Of a stretch of DNA of 64,000 nucleotides, positions 35,027-44,600 are shown one piece after another (position 1 is the first letter of the stretch; the number at the start of each line of letters is the position of its first letter). The notes under the pieces are model-generated. The model was not told where the DNA came from and did no database searches. It was given only the letters and a program-made list of their open reading frames with translations. The translations under genes and the position numbers were made by a program. The stretch is taken from positions 62,001-126,000 of the forward strand of contig CALBDS010000001.1 in the NCBI GenBank assembly GCA_937927415.1. Reading direction: 5' to 3'. This stretch comes from an uncultured Rhodospirillaceae bacterium (GTDB taxonomy: Bacteria; Pseudomonadota; Alphaproteobacteria; Azospirillales; Azospirillaceae).

Positions 35027-35719
35027 ATGCCCGACAGCACCCCCGCCCCCCGCCGCACCCGCCGCAAGGATGCCCGCCCCGCCGAGGTGATCGCGGCCGC
35101 CCGCGCGCTGTTCATCGAACGCGGCTATGCCGCCACCAAGGTGGAGGATGTGGCCCGCCGTGCTGGCGTCAGCGTCGGCCTGCCCTATCTTTATTTCGAA
35201 AACAAGGAGGGGCTGTTCAAAGCGGTGGTGCGCGACACCATCCTGCCCCAGGTCGCGCAGGGGGAAGACCTGCTGCGCAGCTTCACCGGCCCCACCGCCG
35301 ACCTGTTGCGGCGGGTGGCCCGTGGTTTTCTGGAAACCCTGGCGTCCCCGGCGGGCGGCCTGCCCAAGCTGGTGATCGCCGAAGCGCACAATTTCCCCGA
35401 CATCGCCCGTTTCTATGTGGACGAGGTGGTGACGCGGGGCCGGGCCTTCTTCACCGCCATCATCACCCGCGGCATCGAACGGGGTGAATTCCGTGCGGTG
35501 GACGCGGGCCATATGGCGCGTGTGGTGGCAGCGCCGTTGTCGCTGCTGTCCATCTGGAATCATTCGCTGGCCCCGTATGATGTCAATGCCGACACCACAG
35601 CCGAAGGGTATATCGAGGCCTATCTGGATGTGATCCTGGCCGGGCTGGCCATGCCCGGCGCCGATGGCTGCCACCGATTGCCCCCGCCCCCGCTGTCTGG
35701 AAAGACCGAGACGCCATGA
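35027..35719 (+). CDS. TetR-family repressor
   Basis: A 230-residue TetR/AcrR-type regulator. The N-terminal helix-turn-helix (about 15-62) contains ARALFIERGYAATKVEDVARRAGVSVG and YLYFENKEGLF, the family hallmark. The C-terminal ligand domain (about 80-210) is helical, and a proline-rich tail closes it. It overlaps the adaptor gene by four bases (ATGA), so it probably represses the efflux operon and releases it when a toxic compound binds. The start at 35027 is the first Met before the conserved region. Confidence 0.92.
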   Translation: MPDSTPAPRRTRRKDARPAEVIAAARALFIERGYAATKVEDVARRAGVSVGLPYLYFENKEGLFKAVVRDTILPQVAQGEDLLRSFTGPTADLLRRVARGFLETLASPAGGLPKLVIAEAHNFPDIARFYVDEVVTRGRAFFTAIITRGIERGEFRAVDAGHMARVVAAPLSLLSIWNHSLAPYDVNADTTAEGYIEAYLDVILAGLAMPGADGCHRLPPPPLSGKTETP

Positions 35720-36873
35720 CCGCCGCCACCGACTCCCCCCGTCCCCGCCGCGGTGCCCGCTGGTTCACCGCCAGCGTTCTGGTCGCCGGTGCCCTGACCG
35801 CCGGGGGTGTGGTGTGGCAGGCGCGCGCACCCGGACAGGCGGCGGTGACGTCTCCGGTCACGCCGCCCGCCGTCCGTCCCTTTGAACTGGCGGCGGTGGA
35901 GGTCGCGCGGCTGGGGGCCGCACCGCTGGAGGAACGGGTCCGGCTCAGCGGCTCCATCCGCCCACTGGAACAGACCTCGCTGAAATCCGAAGTGGCCGCC
36001 CGCCTGACCGATGTGCTGGTCCGCGAAGGGGAGCCGGTGCGCAAGGGGCAGGTGCTGGCCCGCTTCGACACGGTGGAACTGAAAGCCCGCCTGCGGGAAA
36101 AAGAGGCCAACCTGCAAGGGGCACGCGCCCAGCTCGACTACGCCGAAAAGACCCGCGCCAAGAACGCCACCCTGCGGCAAAAGCAGATCGTGGCGGAAAC
36201 CAGCTTCGATCAGGCCCTGAGCGCCGCCCAGGCGCAGCAGGCCGCGGTGGCAGCACTGGAAGCCCAGGTGGCGCTGGCCCGCAAATCCCTGAACGATGCG
36301 GTGGTGACCAGCCCCATCGACGGGCTGATCGCCGAGCGGGCGGTGCAGCCGGGGGAAAATCTGGCGGTCAACGCCAGGCTCTTCACCGTGGTGGACCTGA
36401 GCCGGGTGGAGGTGGAAGCCACCGTGCCGGCGGAAACCGTCGCCCGCCTGTCGCCCGGCCAGCCGGTCAGCGTGGCGGTGGACGGGTTCGGCGACCGGCG
36501 TTTTTCCGGCACCATCGCCCGCATCAACCCGGTGGCCCAGAGCGGCAGCCGCGCCATTCCGGTCTACATCACCATCGACAATCCCGACGGCAGCCTGCGC
36601 GGCGGCATGTTCGCGGTGGGCGACGCGCTGGTGGCCCGCGCCGAATCCGCCATTGCCGTGCCGTCCACAGCGGTTCGCCACGACGAGACGGGGGATTTCG
36701 TGCTGGTGGTGACCGAAGGCCGGCTGGAACGCCGCGGCGTGACCGTGGTGCGGTCATGGGCGCGCGGCGATCTGGTGCAGGTGGAGGGGCTGGCCCCCGA
36801 CCTGACCGTGGTCACGGCTCCCTTGCCCGGCCTGAAGCCCGGCCACGCCGTCACCGTTTCCGCCGCCGGCTGA
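35716..36873 (+). CDS. RND efflux periplasmic adaptor
   Basis: A 385-residue membrane-fusion (adaptor) protein of the HlyD/AcrA family. An N-terminal hydrophobic anchor (about 18-35) precedes a lipoyl-like half domain (SGSIRPLEQTSLKSEVAARL), an alpha-hairpin with KARLREKEANLQGARAQLDYA and SFDQALSAAQAQQAAVAALE, the second lipoyl half (DAVVTSPIDGLIAERAV), beta-barrel and membrane-proximal domains. It bridges the RND pump and an outer-membrane channel. It is translationally coupled to tetR and followed by the pump gene 13 bp on. Confidence 0.93.
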   Translation: MTAATDSPRPRRGARWFTASVLVAGALTAGGVVWQARAPGQAAVTSPVTPPAVRPFELAAVEVARLGAAPLEERVRLSGSIRPLEQTSLKSEVAARLTDVLVREGEPVRKGQVLARFDTVELKARLREKEANLQGARAQLDYAEKTRAKNATLRQKQIVAETSFDQALSAAQAQQAAVAALEAQVALARKSLNDAVVTSPIDGLIAERAVQPGENLAVNARLFTVVDLSRVEVEATVPAETVARLSPGQPVSVAVDGFGDRRFSGTIARINPVAQSGSRAIPVYITIDNPDGSLRGGMFAVGDALVARAESAIAVPSTAVRHDETGDFVLVVTEGRLERRGVTVVRSWARGDLVQVEGLAPDLTVVTAPLPGLKPGHAVTVSAAG

Positions 36874-36886
36874 AAACACCCCTTCC

Positions 36887-39800
36887 ATGCCCATCACCCG
36901 CATCAGCATCGACAACCCGGTCTTCGCCACCATGATGATGGTGGCGTTGATGGTGCTCGGCCTGTTTTCGTACCAGCGTCTGGGGGTGGACCAGTTCCCC
37001 AACGTGGATTTCCCGGTGGTGGTGGTGCAGACGGAATACCCCGGCGCCTCCCCCGAAACGGTGGAAAGCGAACTCAGCCGCCCCATCGAAGAAGCCATCA
37101 ACACCATCGCCGGCATCAAGACCCTGACCAGCCGCTCGTACGAGGGGATTTCGGTGGTCATCGCCGAATTCGACCTGACCACCAGTTCGGTCCAGGCCGC
37201 CCAGGATGTGCGGGAAAAGGTGGCGGCCCTGCGCCCCGCCTTTCGTGACGAGGTGAAGGAACCGCTGATTTTCCGCTTCAACCCCGACGATCAGCCGATC
37301 ATCTCCATCGCCGTGGATTCCCCCATCCGGTCCTTGCGCGACCTGACCACGCTGACCGACCAGATCATCCTGAAAGGGCTGCAGAACGTCCGTGGCGTGG
37401 GCAAGACCACCATCGCCGGCGGCGCCAAGCGGGAAATCCACATCCAGCTCTCACCGGAACGGCTGGAGGCGCTGGGGATCGGCGTGGACGAGGTGATGAC
37501 CGCCGTCAGCGGCGAAAACCAGAACCGCCCGGCCGGCACCGTCAGCGGCGACGGGCGCGAACGGGTGGTGCAGGTGGATGGGCGGGTGACGGATCCCCGC
37601 CAGCTTCTCGACCTGATCGTCGCCCGCCGCGGCAACACCCCCGTCCGTCTGGGCCAGGTGGCCGACGTGATCGACAGCCAGGAGGAGCGGGAATCCTCCG
37701 CCCTGTTCAACGGCAAGCCGGCGCTGGCGGTGGACATCGTGAAGATCCAGGGCGCCAACACGGTGGAGGTGGCCCGCGGCGTCAAAAAGGCGATTGCGGA
37801 GTTGGAAGCGTCGGGCAAGCTGCCCCCCGACGTGCACATGAACGTGGTGCGCGACAGCGCCCGCGGCATCACCAACTCGCTGAACAATGTCCAGCACACG
37901 CTGGTGGAGGGCGGCGCCCTGACCATCTTCATCGTGCTGCTGTTTCTGGGATCGTGGCGCAGCACGGTCATCACCGGGCTGACGCTGCCGGTGGCGGTGC
38001 TGGGCACGTTCGGCGTTCTGCTGCTGATGGGGTTCACGCTGAACGTCATGACCCTGATGGCGCTGTCGCTGGCCATTGGCATCCTGATCGACGACGCCAT
38101 CGTGGTGCGCGAAAACATCATGCGCCATCTGGCCATGGGCAAGGGTCACCGGCAGGCCGCCCTGGACGGCACCACCGAAATCGGGCTGGCGGTGCTGGCG
38201 ACCACCCTGACCATCGTGGCGGTGTTCCTGCCGGTGGCCTTCATGGGCGGCATCATCGGCCGTTTCTTCATGCAATTCGGGCTGACGGTGTCGGCGGCGG
38301 TGCTGATTTCGCTGTTCGTGTCCTTCACCCTCGATCCCATGCTCTCCAGCGTGTGGTATGACCCGGCCGCCCACGGCCGCCACGGCCGCGGCGTCTTCGG
38401 GCGCATCGCCACGGCGTCCGAACGGGCCTTCGACGCCTTCGCCCATGCCTATGGTCGCGTGCTGCGCGCGTGTCTGCGGCGGCGGTGGCTGGTGCTGCTG
38501 GTGGCGGTGGGCAGCTTTGTCGGCAGCTTCTTTCTCGTGCCGCTGATCGGGGTGGAGTTCGCCCCCTCCGCCGATCTGGGCGAAACCACGGTGGAGATCG
38601 AAACCCCCGTCGGCTCGTCCCTGGACTACACCCAGGCCAAGATGGCGCAGGTGGAATTCGCCATCCGTGAATTGCCGGAGGTGGCCTATACCTACGCCAC
38701 CATCAACACCGGCACCACGTCGGGCAAGAACCGCGGCACCGTCTATATCCGCCTGAAACCGATCGAGGAGCGGACCCGCTCCCCCGCCCAACTGGCCGAA
38801 CCGATCCGCCAGCGGCTGGCGGTGATCCCCGGCGTGACGGCCAGCGTGGTGATGCCCGGTGTCGGCGGCACGCAAAAGCAGATCCAGGTATCCCTGCAGG
38901 GGCGCGACCTGAACGAACTGGACCGGCTGTCACGGAGGATCATGGACACCATGCACGCCATCCCCGGCATGGTGGATGTGGACAGCACGCTCAAGGCCGC
39001 CAAGCCCACCTTGTCGGTGCGCCCCGACCGCGACATGGCCAGCGACGTCGGCATCGGCACCGCCCAGATCGCCGCCGCCCTGCGCCCGCTGTTCGCCGGG
39101 GAACAGGTGTCCACCTGGAAAGCGCCGGATGGCGAAAGCTACAACATTCTCGTGCGGCTGCCGGCGGAGGATCGCACAGGCCGTTCCGACCTGGACCGCA
39201 TCTATCTGACCACCTCCCGCAAGGACGCCAACGGCAGCCCCGTCATCGTCCCCCTGTCGCAGGTGTCGGATATCGAGGTGTCGCTGGGCGCATCCCAGAT
39301 CAACCGCCGCGACCTGCAGCGCGAGGTCAACCTGACCGCCAACGTCCAGGGCCGGGCGGCGGGCGATGCCGGCCGCGACCTGCAGGCTGCACTGGCGAAG
39401 ATCGACCTTCCCCCCGGTTACCGCGTGGTGTTCGGCGGCTCCACCAAGGACATCGCCGAAAGCAGCGGCTATGCCGGACAGGCGCTGTTGCTGGCGGTGA
39501 TCCTGATCTATCTGATCCTGGCGTCGCAGTTCGGCAGCTTCCTCCAGCCGCTGGCAATCATGGCGTCGTTGCCGCTGTCGCTGGTGGGGGTGTTCCTGGG
39601 GCTGCTGGTGGCCCATTCCACCCTGAACATCTTCAGCGCCATCGGCTTCATCATGCTGATGGGGCTGGTGACCAAGAACGCCATCCTGCTGGTGGATTTC
39701 GCCAATCAGGCCCGCGCCCGCGGAGCGGATCTGCGCGAGGCGCTGGTGCAGGCCAGCATCATCCGCCTGCGGCCCATCGTCATGACCACCGCGGCCATGG

Positions 39801-40024
39801 TCTTCGGCATGCTGCCGCTGGCGCTGGGCATCGGCGAGGGCGCACAGCAGCGCGCCCCCATGGCCCATGCGGTGATCGGCGGCCTTATCAGTTCAACGGT
39901 TCTGACGCTGGTGGTGGTGCCGGTGATCCTGACCTATCTGGACGCGCTGGGCATCCGCGTCACCCGCTGGTTCGCCCACCGGGATCCCGACGCCTCCACG
40001 CCGCAGGCCGAAGCCGGACGCTGA
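36887..40024 (+). CDS. RND-family multidrug efflux permease (HAE1 type)
   Basis: A 1045-residue inner-membrane pump with the duplicated RND plan: TM1, large periplasmic loop, TM2-TM7, second loop and TM8-TM12. TM4 carries the proton-relay pair Asp402-Asp403 in ILIDDAIVV. The N-terminal motif VDQFPNVDFPVV and the late GLVTKNAILLVDFANQA are typical of hydrophobe/amphiphile efflux 1 permeases. It exports lipophilic toxicants using the proton gradient. No outer-membrane factor gene is adjacent, so it probably uses a TolC-like channel encoded elsewhere. Confidence 0.95.
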   Translation: MPITRISIDNPVFATMMMVALMVLGLFSYQRLGVDQFPNVDFPVVVVQTEYPGASPETVESELSRPIEEAINTIAGIKTLTSRSYEGISVVIAEFDLTTSSVQAAQDVREKVAALRPAFRDEVKEPLIFRFNPDDQPIISIAVDSPIRSLRDLTTLTDQIILKGLQNVRGVGKTTIAGGAKREIHIQLSPERLEALGIGVDEVMTAVSGENQNRPAGTVSGDGRERVVQVDGRVTDPRQLLDLIVARRGNTPVRLGQVADVIDSQEERESSALFNGKPALAVDIVKIQGANTVEVARGVKKAIAELEASGKLPPDVHMNVVRDSARGITNSLNNVQHTLVEGGALTIFIVLLFLGSWRSTVITGLTLPVAVLGTFGVLLLMGFTLNVMTLMALSLAIGILIDDAIVVRENIMRHLAMGKGHRQAALDGTTEIGLAVLATTLTIVAVFLPVAFMGGIIGRFFMQFGLTVSAAVLISLFVSFTLDPMLSSVWYDPAAHGRHGRGVFGRIATASERAFDAFAHAYGRVLRACLRRRWLVLLVAVGSFVGSFFLVPLIGVEFAPSADLGETTVEIETPVGSSLDYTQAKMAQVEFAIRELPEVAYTYATINTGTTSGKNRGTVYIRLKPIEERTRSPAQLAEPIRQRLAVIPGVTASVVMPGVGGTQKQIQVSLQGRDLNELDRLSRRIMDTMHAIPGMVDVDSTLKAAKPTLSVRPDRDMASDVGIGTAQIAAALRPLFAGEQVSTWKAPDGESYNILVRLPAEDRTGRSDLDRIYLTTSRKDANGSPVIVPLSQVSDIEVSLGASQINRRDLQREVNLTANVQGRAAGDAGRDLQAALAKIDLPPGYRVVFGGSTKDIAESSGYAGQALLLAVILIYLILASQFGSFLQPLAIMASLPLSLVGVFLGLLVAHSTLNIFSAIGFIMLMGLVTKNAILLVDFANQARARGADLREALVQASIIRLRPIVMTTAAMVFGMLPLALGIGEGAQQRAPMAHAVIGGLISSTVLTLVVVPVILTYLDALGIRVTRWFAHRDPDASTPQAEAGR

Positions 40025-40260
40025 GACAACGGAAAGGGCCTCTGCCCCGGGGGGGGCCGAAGCCTCCGGTCATGGGTTCCCTCCATCGTTGATCCGATCC
40101 CACGGAAAATCAAAGCCTCAAGCCGGCGCGCCCCTTCTCAGGGGTTGCATTGCCATGCCCATGATCTGTTTTGAATTGCCACGCCACCGTTATCAGAAAT
40201 AAAAAATAATCATGGTCATATGTTTAGAAGACAAAACATGTGGAATTGAATTTAATAACT

Positions 40261-40278
40261 TGAATGCAAATGCATTCA
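40261..40278. promoter_or_regulatory. Perfect 8-bp dyad, candidate operator
   Basis: TGAATGCA (40261-40268) and TGCATTCA (40271-40278) form a perfect inverted repeat around AA, about 60 bp upstream of the glycosyltransferase start. The size fits a dimeric repressor or activator site. Confidence 0.45.
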
Positions 40279-40300
40279 TTGTCTCAAAATATCGAAATAC

Positions 40301-40314
40301 TTTTGAATTCAAAA
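40301..40314. promoter_or_regulatory. Second palindrome in the AT-rich region
   Basis: TTTTGAATTCAAAA is a perfect 14-bp palindrome, 40 bp from the centre of the first dyad and close to the ribosome-binding site AGAGG at 40322-40326. It may be part of the same control element. Confidence 0.35.
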
Positions 40315-40334
40315 CTTTTATAGAGGTAAATTCA

Positions 40335-41615
40335 TTGGATACAATGGATATAACGGCTGTTCCATCACCGACCGGGGAGTCCCTGCCCTCCGCCCCCGGC
40401 AGCCCCCCCTACCCCGCCAGCGCCGACATGCCGACACAGGAAGGGCCGGCGGGGATCCGTTTCGATTTCAATTGCGGTGCCCGGGTGCTGCTGCCCGACC
40501 GGGAAACAGGACGCTGGCAGGTGCAGCTGCGCGATGCCGACACCGGCAACATCCTGTTCGAGCATGAAAACCAGGGCGCCACCATCGCTTCGAGCAAGCG
40601 GTATTTCGTCCGCTTCGCCATCGATGTGGCCGAGGTGGACGCCCACCAGGGTACCGTTACGCCCGTGCTGCACCACACCTGGGACGCCCGCGGGCGGGAG
40701 GTGCTCATCAATTTCCCCATCGGCACGCTGGGCGACATCCTGGCATGGTTTCCCTACGCCGCCCGCTTTGCCGATACCCATGGCTGCCGCCTGACCTGCG
40801 CCCTGTCCGGCCTCATCATCCCTCTGCTGCGTGACGCCTATCCCCACATCCGTTTTTGCACCCACGAGGAGGTGGCGGCCGAGGGGCTGGCCGAGCGGGT
40901 CTATGCCTCCTATTACCTGGGCCTGTTCTTCGACGACGCGGACAATGTGTGGCAGCCGACGGATTTCCGCTTGGTCGGGCTGCACCGGACCGCCGGCTAC
41001 ATCCTGGGCGTCGGGCCGGAGGAGGCCCCTCCCCGTCTGGCCGTGCCCGACGAAGGCCGCCCCCTGGATGCCCCCTATGTCTGCATCGCGGTCCAAAGCA
41101 GCAGCGGCTGCAAATACTGGAGCAACCCCGACGGCTGGCGGGAGGTGGTGCGCTTCCTGACGGACGCCGGCTACCGGGTGGTGTGTATCGACCAGAAACC
41201 CGTGGGCGGGGCGGGGCTGATGTGGACCCATCTGCCCCACGGAGTCGTGGACGAGACCGGCGACCGTCCGCTGGCCGAACGGGTGCGCTGGCTGCGCCAC
41301 GCTGCCTTTTTCATCGGCCTCAGCAGCGGCCTCAGCTGGCTGGCATGGGCGGCCGGGGTGCCGGTGGTGCTCATCAGCGGCTTCACCCACCCGACCAATG
41401 AGTTCCACACCCCCCATCGCGTCATCAACTGGCACACCTGCAACAGTTGCTGGAACGACCCCCGGCATCGGTTCGACCACCATGATTTTTTCTGGTGCCC
41501 CCGCCACGCCGGAACCCCGCGTCATTTCGAATGCACCCGCCTGATCACCGCCACCCAGGTGATCGGCGAGATCCGCCGGATACTCCACGGCGCCATCCCG
41601 CCTTTATCCATTTGA
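40335..41615 (+). CDS. Autotransporter strand-loop-strand O-heptosyltransferase
   Basis: A 426-residue glycosyltransferase of the TibC/Aah-like family (autotransporter strand-loop-strand O-heptosyltransferase), which adds heptose to serines of SLS-repeat adhesins in the cytoplasm. Features are the beta-rich N-terminus (FDFNCGARVLLPD), the NFPIGTLGDILAWFPY nucleotide-sugar motif and a GT-B C-terminal part with SSGCKYWSNPDGW, IGLSSGLSWLAWA and a cysteine-rich end (NWHTCNSCWND, FWCPRHAG) that in relatives binds iron. The start is set at a TTG eight bases after AGAGG; ATG 40344 is possible. The ATG at 40212 would add 41 residues of alien composition. It lies 15 bp upstream of its probable substrate. 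Confidence 0.85.
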   Translation: MDTMDITAVPSPTGESLPSAPGSPPYPASADMPTQEGPAGIRFDFNCGARVLLPDRETGRWQVQLRDADTGNILFEHENQGATIASSKRYFVRFAIDVAEVDAHQGTVTPVLHHTWDARGREVLINFPIGTLGDILAWFPYAARFADTHGCRLTCALSGLIIPLLRDAYPHIRFCTHEEVAAEGLAERVYASYYLGLFFDDADNVWQPTDFRLVGLHRTAGYILGVGPEEAPPRLAVPDEGRPLDAPYVCIAVQSSSGCKYWSNPDGWREVVRFLTDAGYRVVCIDQKPVGGAGLMWTHLPHGVVDETGDRPLAERVRWLRHAAFFIGLSSGLSWLAWAAGVPVVLISGFTHPTNEFHTPHRVINWHTCNSCWNDPRHRFDHHDFFWCPRHAGTPRHFECTRLITATQVIGEIRRILHGAIPPLSI

Positions 41616-41630
41616 GAAAGACCTTACCTC

Positions 41631-44600
41631 ATGACCATTTACACCGTATCCAGCGGCCAGACCTCATCAGGGCTGGTCATCGATTCAGGCAGTGTTCTCA
41701 ACGTCCTGTCGGGCGGCACCGCCAAAGCCACCACCGTCAATTCCGGCGGCAAGATCACTGTGTCGGGCGGCGGCCGGACCAGCGGCACCGTGCTGAACAC
41801 AAGCGGGTCGGAAAATGTTCTGTCCGGCGGCCTGTCGGTCAGTGCGGTCGGCAACCCCAACGGCCAGCAGACCCTGATGACCGGGGGAACGGCCAGCGGC
41901 ACCATCCTGTCGGGTGGACGGCTTGTGGCCAGTGCCGGCTCGACGGCCACCGCCACCCGGATTCTGAGCGGCGGCGCCCTTTATGTCCGCGCCGCCACCG
42001 TTGACTCCACCGTCGTCAGCAGCGGTGGGGTGGAGTATGCCAGCGGCCTCAGCAAAAACACCGTCGTTTTTGCCGGCGGCCATCAGAAGGTGGGATCCGG
42101 CGGGGTGGCATCCGGTTCCGTCGTTCAGGGCGGTATTGCCATCTCTGCCGGCGGCACGGCCAGCGCCCTGACCCTCAGCAGCGGCGGCCAGACGCATGTT
42201 TCGTCCGGCGGGGTGCTGTATGCCGCCACGGTCAGCAATGGGGCGATCGCCACCACCTCCAGCGGCGGAGCCGTATCGGGGATCACGGTCAGCAGCGGCG
42301 GCAAGCTGGTCTATGCCGGCGGCACCGCGTCCGGTGCCGCACTCTCGTCGGGGGCGAGCGTGGCTCTGGCCAACGGCGTCACCTCCAGCGGAGCGGTGGT
42401 AACGCCCGGTCTGACGCTGGTCGTGTCCAACACCGCCACCGCCGTCAACCCGACCGTCAGTGCCGGGGCCGCCATAAGCTACGCCGGCGGGACCATCCAA
42501 AACCCGACGCTGCTGTCCGGTTCCACCGAATATGTGGAAAACAACGCCACCGTCAGCGGCCTGACCGTGCCGCCGGGGGTGGTGATGACCGTTGCCTCCA
42601 ACGGCTCTGTCGCCGGCATCACCCTCTCCGCTGCGGTGTTGAACGTGGTTGGGGAAAGCTCCGGCACCATCGTCGGTCCCGGCAGTTTCGAATGCGCTTA
42701 TTCCGGTGGCAGCACCCTCAATTCCGTGGTCAGCAGTGGGGGTGCTGTGGTCTATGCCGGGGGGGCGATCTCCTTCCCGACCATGGCGCCGGGCAGCTAT
42801 CTGTGGGCCATCAGCGGCGCCGTTCTTTCCAATTTCGAGATCACCTCCGGCTACACTCTGGTGGTCAGTTCCGGCGGCGAGGTGATTGCACCGCACATCG
42901 CCAGCGGCGGCGCCCTGGCCTATGCCGGCGGCACGGTGACCAGCCCCAGCTTCGACCCCGGCGCCATCCAACTGGTGGGCAGCGGCGGCCAGGTCAGTAG
43001 TGCGCAGGTGACATCCGGCGTGCCGCTGGTCGCCTGCCAGGGCGGCGTCGTGGTCGGCGCCACGGTCAACAGCGGTGCGGTGCTGGGCTGGTCGGGCGGC
43101 ACCATCAGCGGCGGCCGGCTCATGCCCGGCGGCAGTTACCGCGCCCGGACCATGACCGCCGCCGCCAGGGCGCAAGCGACCGGGACCCCCGTGGCCCCGA
43201 TGATGGTCAATGATGAGGATGGCCTCACCGATTCCGAAGCCGCCAGCGAAATGGGCGACATGGAGTTGGACTTCGACGCGGCGATGGAAGAAGGGCTGGA
43301 CTGGAACATCCCCAACGATCTGCTGCCGGCGGACGCCGAAGCCCTCTTCGCCGCAGAGGCCCAGGCGGACGCCGCCGCGGCCGACATCGCCGGGGGTGCT
43401 GCCGTCATGGAGGTGGCCCAAGCCGATATCGACGATGCTGAACTGGCGGAATTCCTGGCCGACGCTTTCGCGGGAGAGTTGGATGGGGAATTCGAAGCCA
43501 TGGTGGACGAACAGGACGTCTGGAACGCCGGCACCGACGACGAAATGGATGCTGCGGCCGGTGCCGCCGTCCCCCTCACCCCTACCGCCGCCACGCCGTC
43601 CGGGGCAACGGTGACCGTGACGGGATCGGGAGCGGTGGCAGGCGCCCCCGCCGGCCTGTGGTTCGGCGGCCAGTTCGTGTCCGCCGGCCAGACCCGGACG
43701 CTCAGCGGTGGGGCCAACCGCACCGTGCCCACCACCACAACCTCGACCAGCCTCACGGTCAGCAGTGGACAGCGCCTCCAGATCTACGGCACCGCCAGCA
43801 ACACCGTCGTCGCAACCGGAGCCGCCGCTTATGTCCGCGGCGGCGGCAAGGCCGTCGCCACCACCCTCAACGGCAGCGGCCTGCTGGCCGTCTACTCCGG
43901 TGCCACCGCCAGCACCACCACCCTGGCCGCCGGCGGGACCGCCGTCGCTCTGGGTGGAGCCATCGTGTCGGGGAGCACCGTCAGCAACGGCGGCTGGCTG
44001 CGGGTATCATCCGGCGGACAGACCAGCGGCACCAAAATCCTCAACGGCGGGCATGAATTGGTGGGGTCCGGCGGGGTGGCCAGTGCAACCACCGTGTCGT
44101 CGGGTGGCCAGCAGGTGCCCTACCGCGGCGGCAAGGCGATCGGCAGCACCGTCAGCAGCGGCGGCCATGTGCTGGTCTCGTCAGGAGGCATCACCAATAC
44201 GGTGACCCTGCTCAACGGCGGCAGCCAGATCGTATCCCAGGGTGGGCGGGCCAACGGCACCCGCGTCTCCGCCGGCGGAGTGCTGGCGGTGTCGTCGGGA
44301 GGGGTGGCATCCGGCAGCATCGTCAGCGCCGGTTCCCTGACGGTGTCCAGCGGGGGGGTGGTCAGCGCCTCCACGGTCAGTTCGGGCGGTGCCATGACCG
44401 TTTCGTCCGGCGGCACCGTCACCGGCGGACTGGTGTTGGCCGGCGGCTCGGCCCTGGTGTCCGGAACCACCGCTGCCGGCCAGACCGTCACCTTCTCAGG
44501 CGCCGGGGCGTCCCTGTCGCTTGCGGATTCAACCCTGTTCTCCGCCAGCCTGACCGGCTTTGCCTCGGGCAGCCGGCTGGTGTTCAGCGATTTCGCCTAT

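Larger units (their letters stand above)
40025..40334 (+). promoter_or_regulatory. AT-rich control region of the adhesin operon
   Basis: About 310 bp that change from GC-rich (first 130 bp, with a weak GGGGCC-type inverted run near 40040-40058 that might end the pump transcript) to strongly AT-rich (40195-40334). An open frame runs through the AT-rich part from an ATG at 40212, but its base composition, codon use and two perfect dyads argue that it is regulatory DNA rather than coding. Exact promoter boxes could not be fixed. Confidence 0.55.

Noticed and set aside
40212..40334. N-terminal extension of the glycosyltransferase
   Set aside because: Low-GC codons unlike the rest, two perfect dyads inside, and a better ribosome-binding site for a start at 40335.
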